In this document: one piece after another, positions 27,690 through 35,499 of the stretch
Layout of the letters: each line of letters starts with the position of its first letter
Numbering within the stretch: the stretch's first letter is position 1
Assembly: GCA_002320285.1 (NCBI GenBank)
Contig: DCKE01000029.1
Span: forward strand, 28,514-92,513
DNA: 64,000 nucleotides
DNA from: Flavobacteriaceae bacterium UBA1682
Lineage (GTDB): Bacteria; Bacteroidota; Bacteroidia; Flavobacteriales; Flavobacteriaceae
Reading direction: 5' to 3'
The notes under the pieces: model-generated
Told to the model about the DNA's origin: nothing
The model's input: the letters and a program-made list of their open reading frames with translations, nothing else
Database searches by the model: none
Position numbers and translations under genes: made by a program

Positions 27690-27962
27690 TTAATCAAATT
27701 TATTTTTGATGTAGTATTTACTGTCTAGGTCGTCAAGATCATCATCTTGCACTTTGGGTTTTGGCTTTTTGGCCGCAACCTTTTTTTTCCACAATTCATA
27801 TTCATGGGGTGGAAATTTTTTTTTCATGATTTCGGTGACTTCTCGTTCACCGATTCCAAACTCATTTTTAATTGCTTCGAAGGGTTTTCTTTCTTCCTTT
27901 GCCATAGCAATTATCCGTTCCATTGATTCGCGATCAAACTCCAAGTTCTTATCTTTTTTCAT
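27690..27962 (-). CDS. TIGR03643 family protein
   Basis: 90 residues: an N-terminal helical half containing RESMERIIAMAKEERKPFEAI and GIGEREVTEIMKKKFPPHEYELWKKK, then a lysine-rich tail. This matches the small TIGR03643 family, whose helices suggest a homeodomain-like DNA-binding fold. No function is established. The start is the only reasonable ATG. It is monocistronic with a terminator at 27657. Confidence 0.78.
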   Translation of the reverse strand: MKKDKNLEFDRESMERIIAMAKEERKPFEAIKNEFGIGEREVTEIMKKKFPPHEYELWKKKVAAKKPKPKVQDDDLDDLDSKYYIKNKFD

Positions 27963-28117
27963 TAGATGAAAAGTTAATCCAGTTTTAATGTTAATATTCT
28001 CATGTCAATATTAATAAAAAAAAATAGATAAGCAAAAAATAAATTTAGAATTTAATAAATAAATTTATTTTTAATAAAAACAAATATTAATGCGTGCTTT
28101 TAAGTGGTTTTATTGCT

Positions 28118-29083
28118 TTAATCCTTTGTTTTTTTAAATATTAACTGACTATTCATAAGTACGATAGCCGATAATATCAGTAAAATCCCAATCCATTGGA
28201 TGGCGATAACCGGTTCATTGAGAAGTAAATAGGCTACTGTAACTGAAACCGGTAGCTCTATGGATGAAATGATACTTCCGAGCCCAACGCCAGCATGTGG
28301 AAATCCCATGTTTAAAAAGATTGGAGGGATGATGGTACCAAATAAAGCTAATAGCAAACCCCAATTTAGTAATATCGTAAAATCGAAATCGCGAATACCC
28401 GAAGTATTGTCAGTCATAGAAGCTAAGAAGCTGCGCATAAACTCAAAATTATTAGGTCCGACCTGAGTAATAAAGGTAAAAATGCTGACAATTATTGTTG
28501 CTCCAATCAGCATAAAAAAACTTCTTTTTGGTGCGGCTAAGTGATTGGCAACAAAATTTGTTGTAAACATCGTCATTGAAAAAGAACAGGCCGCTAGGAA
28601 TCCAAGGAATACCCCGCGATAGTCCAATTCAATTTTATCACCCAGTATATTTGTTGCTAATACCGTTCCAAATAGTATTATAGCTACGGCAATTAGTTTG
28701 ATTTTCGACGGAAAAGTTTTGGTCATTATACTTTCAATAACCACTCCAATCCATACCGATTGCATTAATAGTACAACAGCAATAGACGCGTCAATATAAC
28801 TTACAGCCATATAATATAAAACGGAAGTGAACCCCATTGAAGTTCCCGCTAAAATAAGTTGACGAATATCTTTGGCACTGGCAACACTTTCTCCAAGTTG
28901 TTTTTTGCGAAATAGGTTGATGAAAAACATACCGACCAACCCCAATATCACTTGCGAAAAAGTTACTTCTGCTGTGGTAAAACCAGCTCTGTAGGCCAAT
29001 TTGACAAAGGATGCCAACATACCAAAACTCGATGCACCACATGCTATTAATAATACTCCTTTTGTAATGTTCTTTTCTTTCAT
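28118..29083 (-). CDS. EamA/DMT-superfamily transporter
   Basis: 321 residues with ten predicted transmembrane helices in two EamA halves. The first helix begins GVLLIACGASSFGMLASFVKLAY, and the ELPVSVTVAYLLLNEPVI segment in the second half is the standard DMT signature. Such carriers export metabolites or amino acids, and the substrate is unknown. The ATG at 29083 (MKEKNITKG) is preferred to one 13 codons upstream because family members start directly before helix 1; both remain possible. A 22-base near-palindrome (29258-29279) lies upstream and may control it. Confidence 0.85.
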   Translation of the reverse strand: MKEKNITKGVLLIACGASSFGMLASFVKLAYRAGFTTAEVTFSQVILGLVGMFFINLFRKKQLGESVASAKDIRQLILAGTSMGFTSVLYYMAVSYIDASIAVVLLMQSVWIGVVIESIMTKTFPSKIKLIAVAIILFGTVLATNILGDKIELDYRGVFLGFLAACSFSMTMFTTNFVANHLAAPKRSFFMLIGATIIVSIFTFITQVGPNNFEFMRSFLASMTDNTSGIRDFDFTILLNWGLLLALFGTIIPPIFLNMGFPHAGVGLGSIISSIELPVSVTVAYLLLNEPVIAIQWIGILLILSAIVLMNSQLIFKKTKD

Positions 29084-29257
29084 ACCCAAATAATGTTTAG
29101 ATGTAAGCTCCCTTATTGCCATCTTTTCTTGATGGATATCCGTTTGTCAGAAAATTGGTATAAGCGAGATTTTTTTTGCTTTTTTTACAGCCTGTAAAGG
29201 TACCGTTTTTATGTTTCGCTAGTTCTTATAGAAAAGCCAATATTTAACCATTTATAT

Positions 29258-29279
29258 TTCGCTCGGTGCACCGAACGAA
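29258..29279. promoter_or_regulatory. 22-base near-perfect palindrome
   Basis: The central 12 bases TCGGTGCACCGA are a perfect palindrome, extended to 22 bases with ten of eleven pairs matching (outer TTCG/CGAA). It lies between the DMT transporter start and the htpG terminator. Its GC-rich core in AT-rich DNA suggests a protein-binding site. Confidence 0.5.
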
Positions 29280-29312
29280 TCCCGATTTTGGAATCCCGAC
29301 TTAAAAAAAAAA

Positions 29313-29338
29313 TCCGATAAACCTTTGAGTTTATCGGA
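29313..29338 (-). terminator. htpG terminator
   Basis: Ten-base stem TCCGATAAAC (29313-29322) with GTTTATCGGA (29329-29338), loop CTTTGA, and a T-run on the minus strand. Confidence 0.9.
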
Positions 29339-29362
29339 CTTTTAATAAATATTTAAAAGGTA

Positions 29363-31216
29363 TTACATTTGACTGAAGTTTCTTTTTACAAATGCAGTCA
29401 GTTCTTCTCCTTTGAGAAGTCCTTGAGATAATTTTGCTAAATCCAAGGCTTGCTTGATATGGCTATCGCGTTTTGCAGTATCCGTATTGTTTAATAAAGA
29501 GCTAGCAAATTCAGAATTGGTATTAACGATTAAGTTATACATTTCTGGGAAATTACCCATTCCAAACATTCCTCCGCCTCCAGAAGCACTCATTTCTTTC
29601 ATACGGCGCATAAATTCTGGTTGTGTTATCACAAAGGGTTCATCGGTACTGTCTAAAGCTTCCATTTGTACGGTATACTTTTCTTTTGGAACCACAGTCT
29701 CCAAAACTTCTTTTAAGCTTGTAGTCTGCTCTTCACTTAATTTAGAAATCGGATTGTCGTCTTTCTTGATTAGGTTATTAACGTGATCGGCATCAACACG
29801 GGCAAAAGTCAGTTTTTCATTTTCTGATTCCAACTTTTGGATTAAGTGAGAAACGATCGGAGAATCCATTAAAATCACTTCATATCCCTTGTCTTTCGCC
29901 GCAGCGATATAACTGTGTTGTGCATCTTTATTAGACGCGTAAAGAACGACTAGGTTACCGTTTTTATCGGTTTGCTGATCTTTAGTAGCTTCTTTCAACT
30001 CTTCTAAAGTAAAGTATTTACCGTCAACAGTAGGATACAACACAAATGCACCTGCTTTTTCAAAGAATTTTGGTTCTGACAACATACCGTATTCCAAAAC
30101 GATTTTTATATCGTTCCATTTCGCTTCGAAATCAGCTCTGTTTTCCGTGAACAAAGACTTGAGTTTGTCGGCTACTTTTCGGGTAATATAGTTCGCGATT
30201 TTCTTCACGTTACCATCGGATTGTAAATACGATCTCGATACGTTCAATGGAATATCTGGTGAATCAATAACTCCTTTTAACATCGTTAAAAATTCAGGTA
30301 CGATCCCTTCGACGTTATCCGTTACAAAAACTTGATTTTGATACAATTGAATCTTGTCTTTCTGCATCTGAAGATCAGCGCTTAACTTAGGGAAATATAA
30401 AATACCCGTTAAATTAAATGGATAGTCAACATTCAAGTGAATATTAAATAAAGGTTCTTCAAATTGCATTGGATACAATTCGTGATAGAAGTTTTTATAA
30501 TCTTCGTCTGTTAGTTCCGAAGGTTGTTTGGTCCATGCTGGCTTTGGATTATTGATGATGTTGTCTACTTCAACTTGATCATCTCCTTCTCCTTCAGTAT
30601 GCGTACCAAATTTGATGGCGACTGGCATGAATTTATTGTACTTCACCAATAATTCATTGATTTTACTTTCTTCCAAGAATTCTAGAGAATCCTCAGCAAT
30701 ATGCAAGATGATTTCAGTACCTCTGTCTTGTTTGTCTGACGCTTCTAAAGTGTATTCAGGGCTACCATCACAAGTCCAATGTGCTGCAGGTTCATCTTTG
30801 TACGATTTAGTGATAATTTCAACTTTGCTAGCTACCATAAAGGCAGAGTAGAAGCCCAGTCCAAAATGACCGATAATTCCAGAATCTTTTGCCGAATCCT
30901 TATATTTCTCTAAAAATTCTTCTGCTCCTGAAAAAGCAACCTGATTGATGTATTTTTCAACCTCTTCACGGGTCATTCCCAGACCTTGGTCAATAATATG
31001 AAGTTTTTTTCCCTCCTTGTCAATTTTTACTTCAATAACAGGCGATCCGTATTCTACAGCAGTTTCTCCAATAGTAGTCAGGTGCTTGAGCTTTAAAGTA
31101 GCATCAGTAGCATTGGAAATAAGTTCTCTTAAGAATATCTCATGATCGCTATATAAAAACTTTTTAATTAGTGGGAAAATGTTTTCAACGGTCACATTAA
31201 TTTTTCCTGATGTCAT
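29363..31216 (-). CDS. htpG: Molecular chaperone HtpG (Hsp90)
   Basis: 617 residues, close to E. coli HtpG. The GHKL ATPase motifs are LRELISNATDATLKL, IIDQGLGMTREE and GHFGLGFYSAFMVA. The middle domain has the catalytic-arginine loop IPLNVSRSYLQS. ATP-dependent chaperone for late folding in the cytoplasm. The ATG at 31216 (MTSGKINVTVENIFP) is chosen; the frame upstream of it crosses the promoter. The upstream region carries a near-palindrome shared with grpE (31292-31304), so heat-shock control is likely. Confidence 0.97.
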   Translation of the reverse strand: MTSGKINVTVENIFPLIKKFLYSDHEIFLRELISNATDATLKLKHLTTIGETAVEYGSPVIEVKIDKEGKKLHIIDQGLGMTREEVEKYINQVAFSGAEEFLEKYKDSAKDSGIIGHFGLGFYSAFMVASKVEIITKSYKDEPAAHWTCDGSPEYTLEASDKQDRGTEIILHIAEDSLEFLEESKINELLVKYNKFMPVAIKFGTHTEGEGDDQVEVDNIINNPKPAWTKQPSELTDEDYKNFYHELYPMQFEEPLFNIHLNVDYPFNLTGILYFPKLSADLQMQKDKIQLYQNQVFVTDNVEGIVPEFLTMLKGVIDSPDIPLNVSRSYLQSDGNVKKIANYITRKVADKLKSLFTENRADFEAKWNDIKIVLEYGMLSEPKFFEKAGAFVLYPTVDGKYFTLEELKEATKDQQTDKNGNLVVLYASNKDAQHSYIAAAKDKGYEVILMDSPIVSHLIQKLESENEKLTFARVDADHVNNLIKKDDNPISKLSEEQTTSLKEVLETVVPKEKYTVQMEALDSTDEPFVITQPEFMRRMKEMSASGGGGMFGMGNFPEMYNLIVNTNSEFASSLLNNTDTAKRDSHIKQALDLAKLSQGLLKGEELTAFVKRNFSQM

Positions 31217-31265
31217 AATTATTTGTATTTTTATAATTAAATTTACTTTTATAACCGAAATATTA

Positions 31266-31304
31266 CAAATTGAGTACCAAATTGTAATTAGCGCCATATT
31301 GGCA
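31266..31304 (-). promoter_or_regulatory. htpG promoter with candidate heat-shock operator
   Basis: Reading the minus strand: TGCCA-ATA-TGGCG (31304-31292), then 18 bases, then TCAATTTG (31273-31266), one mismatch from the -7 consensus TAnnTTTG. The near-palindrome covers the -33 position. The same arrangement precedes grpE. Confidence 0.6.
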
Positions 31305-31341
31305 GTAAAGAAAAAAAACAAAAAAAAGAGTCCTAAAAAAA

Positions 31342-31371
31342 TTGGGCATGTTTATTGTTAACGTAATTTTG
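31342..31371 (+). promoter_or_regulatory. Primary-sigma promoter of the lipoprotein-OmpA transcript
   Basis: TTG (31342-31344), exactly 19 bases, then TAATTTTG (31364-31371): a full match to the Bacteroidetes TTG-N19-TAnnTTTG promoter. It leaves a leader of about 100 bases before the lipoprotein ATG at 31484, containing a short open frame at 31389. Confidence 0.7.
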
Positions 31372-31388
31372 TAAAAATAAATTGATCT

Positions 31389-31487
31389 ATGAAATCGCCA
31401 TTGCTTAAGGGTTTGTTCAAAACAAACACTGTTCAGATTAAAGCGGTAGCAGATGATCTTAATGTAAAATTTAAAATCTTGATATGA
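31389..31487 (+). CDS. Candidate 32-residue leader or small protein
   Basis: A short frame with ATG 31389 and stop TGA 31485-31487, whose TGA overlaps the ATG of the lipoprotein gene as ATGA. The product is basic with hydrophobic patches (MKSPLLKGLFK at the start) and no known family. The placement directly after a good promoter and the coupling overlap are suggestive, but a frame this short can occur by chance. Confidence 0.3.
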   Translation: MKSPLLKGLFKTNTVQIKAVADDLNVKFKILI

Positions 31488-31942
31488 AAAAACTAATTGT
31501 TTTGGGCGCTATGGCTCTGTTTGTGGTTTCTTGTAAACCGACGATGGACTCCAAGTCTCAAGTGGGAATTAAGGGGAATTGGACCCTTACCAATGTTAAG
31601 CACATTGGAGGAGAATTTGTGAAAATAAATTCTTTTAATATTGCAGATTCTAAATGTTTCATCGGAAGTCAATGGAATTTTGTATCCAATAACAATTCCG
31701 GATCATTAAGCTTGAATGCAGGTGGTGATTGTCCACAATTTGACAGTAAGTTCAAATGGACTATTGCGCCTTCTGGAGAATTTAGCTTTAAATTTGTAGA
31801 TCAAGGTGAGAAAGCGAAACACGTGACCACGGGCTATGCGCTTAGAGTCGCTAATCAAACTGAATCGTCGTTCCAATTGGTGGATAAAATCAATGCAGGT
31901 GGACAATCTTCAGATGTTATTTATCAATTTCAACGCAACTAA
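31484..31942 (+). CDS. Lipocalin-like lipoprotein
   Basis: 152 residues with a lipoprotein signal (lipobox VVSCK, Cys17). The body begins with GNWTLTNVKHIGG, the GxW pattern of lipocalin-like domains, and is predicted beta-rich. It is likely anchored in an envelope membrane and may bind a small hydrophobic ligand or have a structural role. It is 30 bases upstream of an OmpA-like lipoprotein and co-directional. Confidence 0.75.
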   Translation: MKKLIVLGAMALFVVSCKPTMDSKSQVGIKGNWTLTNVKHIGGEFVKINSFNIADSKCFIGSQWNFVSNNNSGSLSLNAGGDCPQFDSKFKWTIAPSGEFSFKFVDQGEKAKHVTTGYALRVANQTESSFQLVDKINAGGQSSDVIYQFQRN

Positions 31943-31972
31943 AACTTTATATAAACTAAACTCAACTTAAAA

Positions 31973-32671
31973 ATGAAAAATTTAAATATTTACTTATTAG
32001 CAGGAACGATGTTGGCCACTTCAGTAGGACTAACAAGTTGTAATGCTGTACAGAATTCTAATAAGACACAAAGAGGTGCTGCAATTGGTGCTGCTGGAGG
32101 TGCTCTTATTGGAGGGATACTAGGTAACAACGTGGGTAACAAAAAGAACAGTGCTCTTGGAGCAGTATTAGGAGGTGTTATCGGTGGTGCAGCCGGAGGT
32201 GTTATTGGAAATAAGATGGACAAACAAGCTCGTCAAATTGAAGAAACAGTTCCTGGAGCTGAAGTAGAAAGAATTGGAGAAGGAATTAAATTAATCTTGG
32301 GTGAGAACTCGGTAAACTTCAATTTAAATCAAGCTACCTTAACTCCTACAGCACAAGCGAACTTAGACAAACTAGTAAAAGTATTCAAAGACAATCCAGA
32401 TACTAATATTGAAATTTACGGTTATACAGATATTACAGGTAAAGAAGAATATAACTTAAAATTGTCAGGACAAAGAGCAAACTCTGTTAAGCAATATTTG
32501 ACTAAACAGGGAATTGCTGCTAATAGAATGAAAACAAAAGGAATGGGTATTGCAGATCCAATTGCTTCTAACGATACAGATGCAGGTAGAATCAAAAACC
32601 GTAGAGTGGAATTTGGTATTACGGCTAACGAAAAAATGGTTCAAGACGCACAACAAGAGGCTGGAAGATAG
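31973..32671 (+). CDS. OmpA-family lipoprotein with glycine zipper
   Basis: 232 residues. Lipoprotein signal with lipobox LTSC near residue 23, then a glycine-zipper segment (about 33-82, repeats of GGALIGGILGNN/GGVIGGAAGG type), then the peptidoglycan-binding OmpA C-terminal domain with IEIYGYTDITGKEEYNLKLS, QRANSVKQYL and GRIKNRRVEF. It should tie the outer membrane to peptidoglycan. A strong terminator follows. Confidence 0.92.
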   Translation: MKNLNIYLLAGTMLATSVGLTSCNAVQNSNKTQRGAAIGAAGGALIGGILGNNVGNKKNSALGAVLGGVIGGAAGGVIGNKMDKQARQIEETVPGAEVERIGEGIKLILGENSVNFNLNQATLTPTAQANLDKLVKVFKDNPDTNIEIYGYTDITGKEEYNLKLSGQRANSVKQYLTKQGIAANRMKTKGMGIADPIASNDTDAGRIKNRRVEFGITANEKMVQDAQQEAGR

Positions 32672-32690
32672 TTTATTGTTACCAATTTAA

Positions 32691-32729
32691 AAAAGGGTAG
32701 AGACCACTTGGTCGCTACCCTTTTTTTTT
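32691..32729 (+). terminator. Terminator after the OmpA-family gene
   Basis: AAAAGGGTAG-A-GACC-ACTT-GGTC-G-CTACCC with a long T-run; the stem has one internal A/G bulge pair. Confidence 0.88.
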
Positions 32730-32735
32730 GAACCA

Positions 32736-32777
32736 AAAAAACCAGAACCAACTGTGTTGCAGTCGATTCTGGTTTTG
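32736..32777 (-). terminator. Terminator of the PadR-PspC transcript
   Basis: Ten-base stem AAAACCAGAA (32738-32747) with TTCTGGTTTT (32767-32776) and an inner ACTG/CAGT stem. The minus strand continues into a T-run. It lies 35 bases after the candidate small gene at 32812-32877. Confidence 0.8.
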
Positions 32778-32811
32778 TAAAGTAAACCCGCTTTTTTAAA
32801 AGGACGTTGCT

Positions 32812-32877
32812 TTAAAAGATCAACCCGATTATCCAAGTAAGCACTAAATCAATTAATTTTAAGGCTAGGGCTATCAT
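32812..32877 (-). CDS. Candidate 21-residue hydrophobic membrane peptide
   Basis: ATG at 32877, stop TAA at 32814-32812. The product starts MIALALKLID and is almost entirely hydrophobic with one Lys, one Asp and one Trp, long enough for a single membrane helix. It lies 38 bases downstream of the PspC stop on the same strand and is followed within 35 bases by the operon terminator, so it would be the last gene of PadR-PspC. No homologue can be asserted from the sequence alone. Confidence 0.45.
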   Translation of the reverse strand: MIALALKLIDLVLTWIIGLIF

Positions 32878-32915
32878 AATTTATTGGTTTTTTGGTAGTA
32901 TTATATAATAGGTAA

Positions 32916-34460
32916 TTATTTACAATCTATACAAGTAAAATCTTGAGCAACGATTTTATATACATGAACACCAGGTTGCAAAACAAAATCATCATCCATA
33001 AAAGCCTGAAAATCGCTATTTAATCGCGCCGCTGAATTTTCTGATAAATATAGATATAATTTTATCTTCTTAACACTATATGGATCATTTTCTTTTTTAA
33101 TAAAATTATCTGAAAGTATTAACGTGTTTTCCTTGATCTGAAAGTTGTAGGCAGGTGTTGGTTGTTCTGCACTATCGCTGTGTAAAATGTCATTTTTTCG
33201 CGCTTCTAATTGAACGGTCAAGTAGGATTTTTCTTGATAGGTTTCCAGAACTTCTAATTCGATGATCTTTTGGCCACTGCTTAAGGCCGTTTTAAATTCG
33301 TCGACATTTTTAGTTTCCGATTGAAAGTATTTATCATCGACAAATAAAACCTCTAACGGTTGATTATTGATGATTAAATCCGTTGACGACGAAAAGAATT
33401 CGTCGCCAATATGTAACTCTTTGTTGATAGCTGTAGAGAAAAATTTAGAATTGTTTCCCGCTTCTTGCATAGTGACAAATATTAATCCAATAATTGCGAA
33501 AAACCATAAACCAGCTAGGATAATTGAGGTTAAACCCACGTATTTAAGATTTTTATAGAGCAGTTTTAATCCAAGCAAAAACAAAATGATAAACGGAATA
33601 GCGCTGATCAGGAAAATGATTAAACCCATTACCCAAAGTGGAGTGCTTAACGAGAAATCCCCTGGTGTAAATTCAAATGGTCCGCCTTGAGGAAAATGCC
33701 ATTTATTGTTTGATATGACGATACCCGCTATAGCACTGCCTAAAAAGCCAAAAAAAGCAAAAATCAAAAAGCCAATTCCAAATATTCTTCTGAGAACTTG
33801 TGCTGCGGTATCTCCGAAAGCACGTGTGTTTTGACCGATGTTATGTCCTACTTTTTCGTAATCGATATTGTTTACTTTATCCGATACATAGTCAATGTTC
33901 TCTCTAACTTTTTTTTCGATGGAAGAGATATTGATCGGTTCGCCTTTCATCTCTAACTTTTCGCTAGTTGAACTCGCTTTAGGTATTACAATCCATAGGA
34001 TAATATACACCAATACACCTGTTCCATAGAAGAATACTAAGATCAACAGTAGGATGCGCAACCAAACGGGGTCTACTCTAAAATAATGTCCCAATCCCGC
34101 TAATACACCACCGAGTACTCTTTTGTCTGTGTCACGATATAGTTTTCGTGAAAAAGTATTTGTGGTATGAGGCTGACTGTACGTTTGAGGTTCCTCATCA
34201 TCTATTCTATAAGCTTCGGGCTCTCCCATAATTTGAATTATAGAGTCGACATCTGTTAAAACGATCACTTGGTTGGTGGCATCAATACGCTCACTAAATA
34301 ATTCGGCAATGCGACTTTCAATATCATGGATGATCTCTTCACGACCTTCTATATTAATCGAATTTCTAATCGCTTGTAAGTAATGATTTAATTTGGTGTA
34401 AGCATTTTCATCGATGTGAAAAATGATTCCAGCTATATTTACAGTTACGGTCTTATTCAT
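32916..34460 (-). CDS. PspC domain membrane protein
   Basis: 514 residues. An N-terminal soluble region (about 1-95), then the PspC domain (about 103-160: KLYRDTDKRVLGGVLAGLGHYF continuing into a transmembrane helix), further helices around 222-250, 272-300 and 312-335, and a C-terminal extracytoplasmic region ending in CIDCK. PspC proteins sense or counter inner-membrane stress in enterobacteria; here the role is inferred. It overlaps the PadR gene by eight bases. Confidence 0.85.
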   Translation of the reverse strand: MNKTVTVNIAGIIFHIDENAYTKLNHYLQAIRNSINIEGREEIIHDIESRIAELFSERIDATNQVIVLTDVDSIIQIMGEPEAYRIDDEEPQTYSQPHTTNTFSRKLYRDTDKRVLGGVLAGLGHYFRVDPVWLRILLLILVFFYGTGVLVYIILWIVIPKASSTSEKLEMKGEPINISSIEKKVRENIDYVSDKVNNIDYEKVGHNIGQNTRAFGDTAAQVLRRIFGIGFLIFAFFGFLGSAIAGIVISNNKWHFPQGGPFEFTPGDFSLSTPLWVMGLIIFLISAIPFIILFLLGLKLLYKNLKYVGLTSIILAGLWFFAIIGLIFVTMQEAGNNSKFFSTAINKELHIGDEFFSSSTDLIINNQPLEVLFVDDKYFQSETKNVDEFKTALSSGQKIIELEVLETYQEKSYLTVQLEARKNDILHSDSAEQPTPAYNFQIKENTLILSDNFIKKENDPYSVKKIKLYLYLSENSAARLNSDFQAFMDDDFVLQPGVHVYKIVAQDFTCIDCK

Positions 34461-34794
34461 GAGGTTGAGTGTTAGTGGTTATTTTTTCTACTGCTACGGA
34501 TAATTCGGTCCATGTTTTACCTAATTCTACTAAAAATTCTTGCCCTAGGTCGGTTAAACGATAATATTTTCTCGGTGGACCTGCGTTGGATTCTTCCCAG
34601 CGATAACTGAGTAAATCATCATTTTTTAGTCGTGTGAGCAAGGGGTATATGGTTCCCTCAACAACTAATAGTTTCGCTTGTTTAAGCTCGTCTAATATTT
34701 CAGAAGTATAACAGTCCCTTCCTTGCATGATGGAAAGGATGCAGAACTCTAAAATACCCTTGCGCATTTGCGCTTTAGTGTTTTCTATATTCAT
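34453..34794 (-). CDS. PadR-family transcriptional regulator
   Basis: 113 residues with the PadR winged helix: RKGILEFCILSIMQGRDCY, EGTIYPLLTRLKNDDLLSYRW and GPPRKYYRLTDLGQEFL, the standard family signature. It most likely represses its own operon with the PspC gene. A 21-base near-palindrome (34845-34865) lies 50 bases upstream, next to a -7 box, as a candidate operator. Confidence 0.92.
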   Translation of the reverse strand: MNIENTKAQMRKGILEFCILSIMQGRDCYTSEILDELKQAKLLVVEGTIYPLLTRLKNDDLLSYRWEESNAGPPRKYYRLTDLGQEFLVELGKTWTELSVAVEKITTNTQPHE

Positions 34795-34823
34795 GGTTAT
34801 GGAATGTTTCGATGTTTCTTATG

Positions 34824-34831
34824 CAAAGATA
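34824..34831 (-). promoter_or_regulatory. -7 box of the PadR-PspC operon
   Basis: On the minus strand TATCTTTG matches TAnnTTTG, 30 bases upstream of the PadR ATG. Confidence 0.5.
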
Positions 34832-34844
34832 TGTATAAAGGACT

Positions 34845-34865
34845 GTACTTTGTATTGCAAGGTAC
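34845..34865. promoter_or_regulatory. Candidate PadR operator
   Basis: Inverted repeat GTACTTTG-TATTG-CAAGGTAC, seven of eight positions matching, immediately upstream of the -7 box of the PadR gene and covering the -33 zone. Confidence 0.4.
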
Positions 34866-35029
34866 TACTATTTAACTTTATTTTAACTTTTTAAATAATT
34901 TCCCTGCTCCATAAATTTTTTGTATTTTTATAAAAAAGCTCTGATCGCGCTATTTACATGACGATATATCAAAGTAGATTCGAGAGTAAGGGGTTAAGAT
35001 GTTTTTTATAATAAAAATCTGATTTGCAT

Positions 35030-35494
35030 ATGAAATGGTCGCCATCAAAGCTCAATAGCTATTTGTTTTTAAAATTACCTTCTGCATATTGGACAGGGGT
35101 ACGTGTACAAGAGATTACTGAAGACCGTTGTATAACTACTGTCAAGCATCGTTGGGTCAATCAAAATCCCTTTCGTTCCATGTATTTCGCTGTACAAGCT
35201 ATGGCGGCAGAATTGTCGACGGGTGCTTTGGTGATGTATCACATTCAAAAAAGCGGTGCAATAATTTCTATGTTAGTAGCGCGGAATAACAGTATATTTA
35301 CCAAGAAAGCTGTAGGGCGGATTCGCTTTGAATGCACGGAAGGAGCAGAGGTGAGTGCGGCCATTGAAGCAGCTATAGCAACAGGAGAAGGCCAGACATT
35401 CTGGATGAAATCCATAGGCAAAAATGAAAAAGGCGAACCCGTTTCGGAGATGAACTTTGAATGGACTATAAAAGTTAAACCTCCAAAAAAATAA
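35030..35494 (+). CDS. DUF4442 hotdog-fold protein
   Basis: 154 residues. DUF4442 belongs to the thioesterase-like hotdog superfamily. The pattern VKHRWVNQNPFRSMYFAVQAMAAELSTG resembles the helix and preceding loop of such proteins, but no catalytic Asp/Glu can be assigned with certainty. The ATG at 35030 is chosen over a TTG two codons upstream. It is five bases upstream of the TIGR01777 gene and surely co-transcribed. Confidence 0.8.
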   Translation: MKWSPSKLNSYLFLKLPSAYWTGVRVQEITEDRCITTVKHRWVNQNPFRSMYFAVQAMAAELSTGALVMYHIQKSGAIISMLVARNNSIFTKKAVGRIRFECTEGAEVSAAIEAAIATGEGQTFWMKSIGKNEKGEPVSEMNFEWTIKVKPPKK

Positions 35495-35499
35495 AACTT

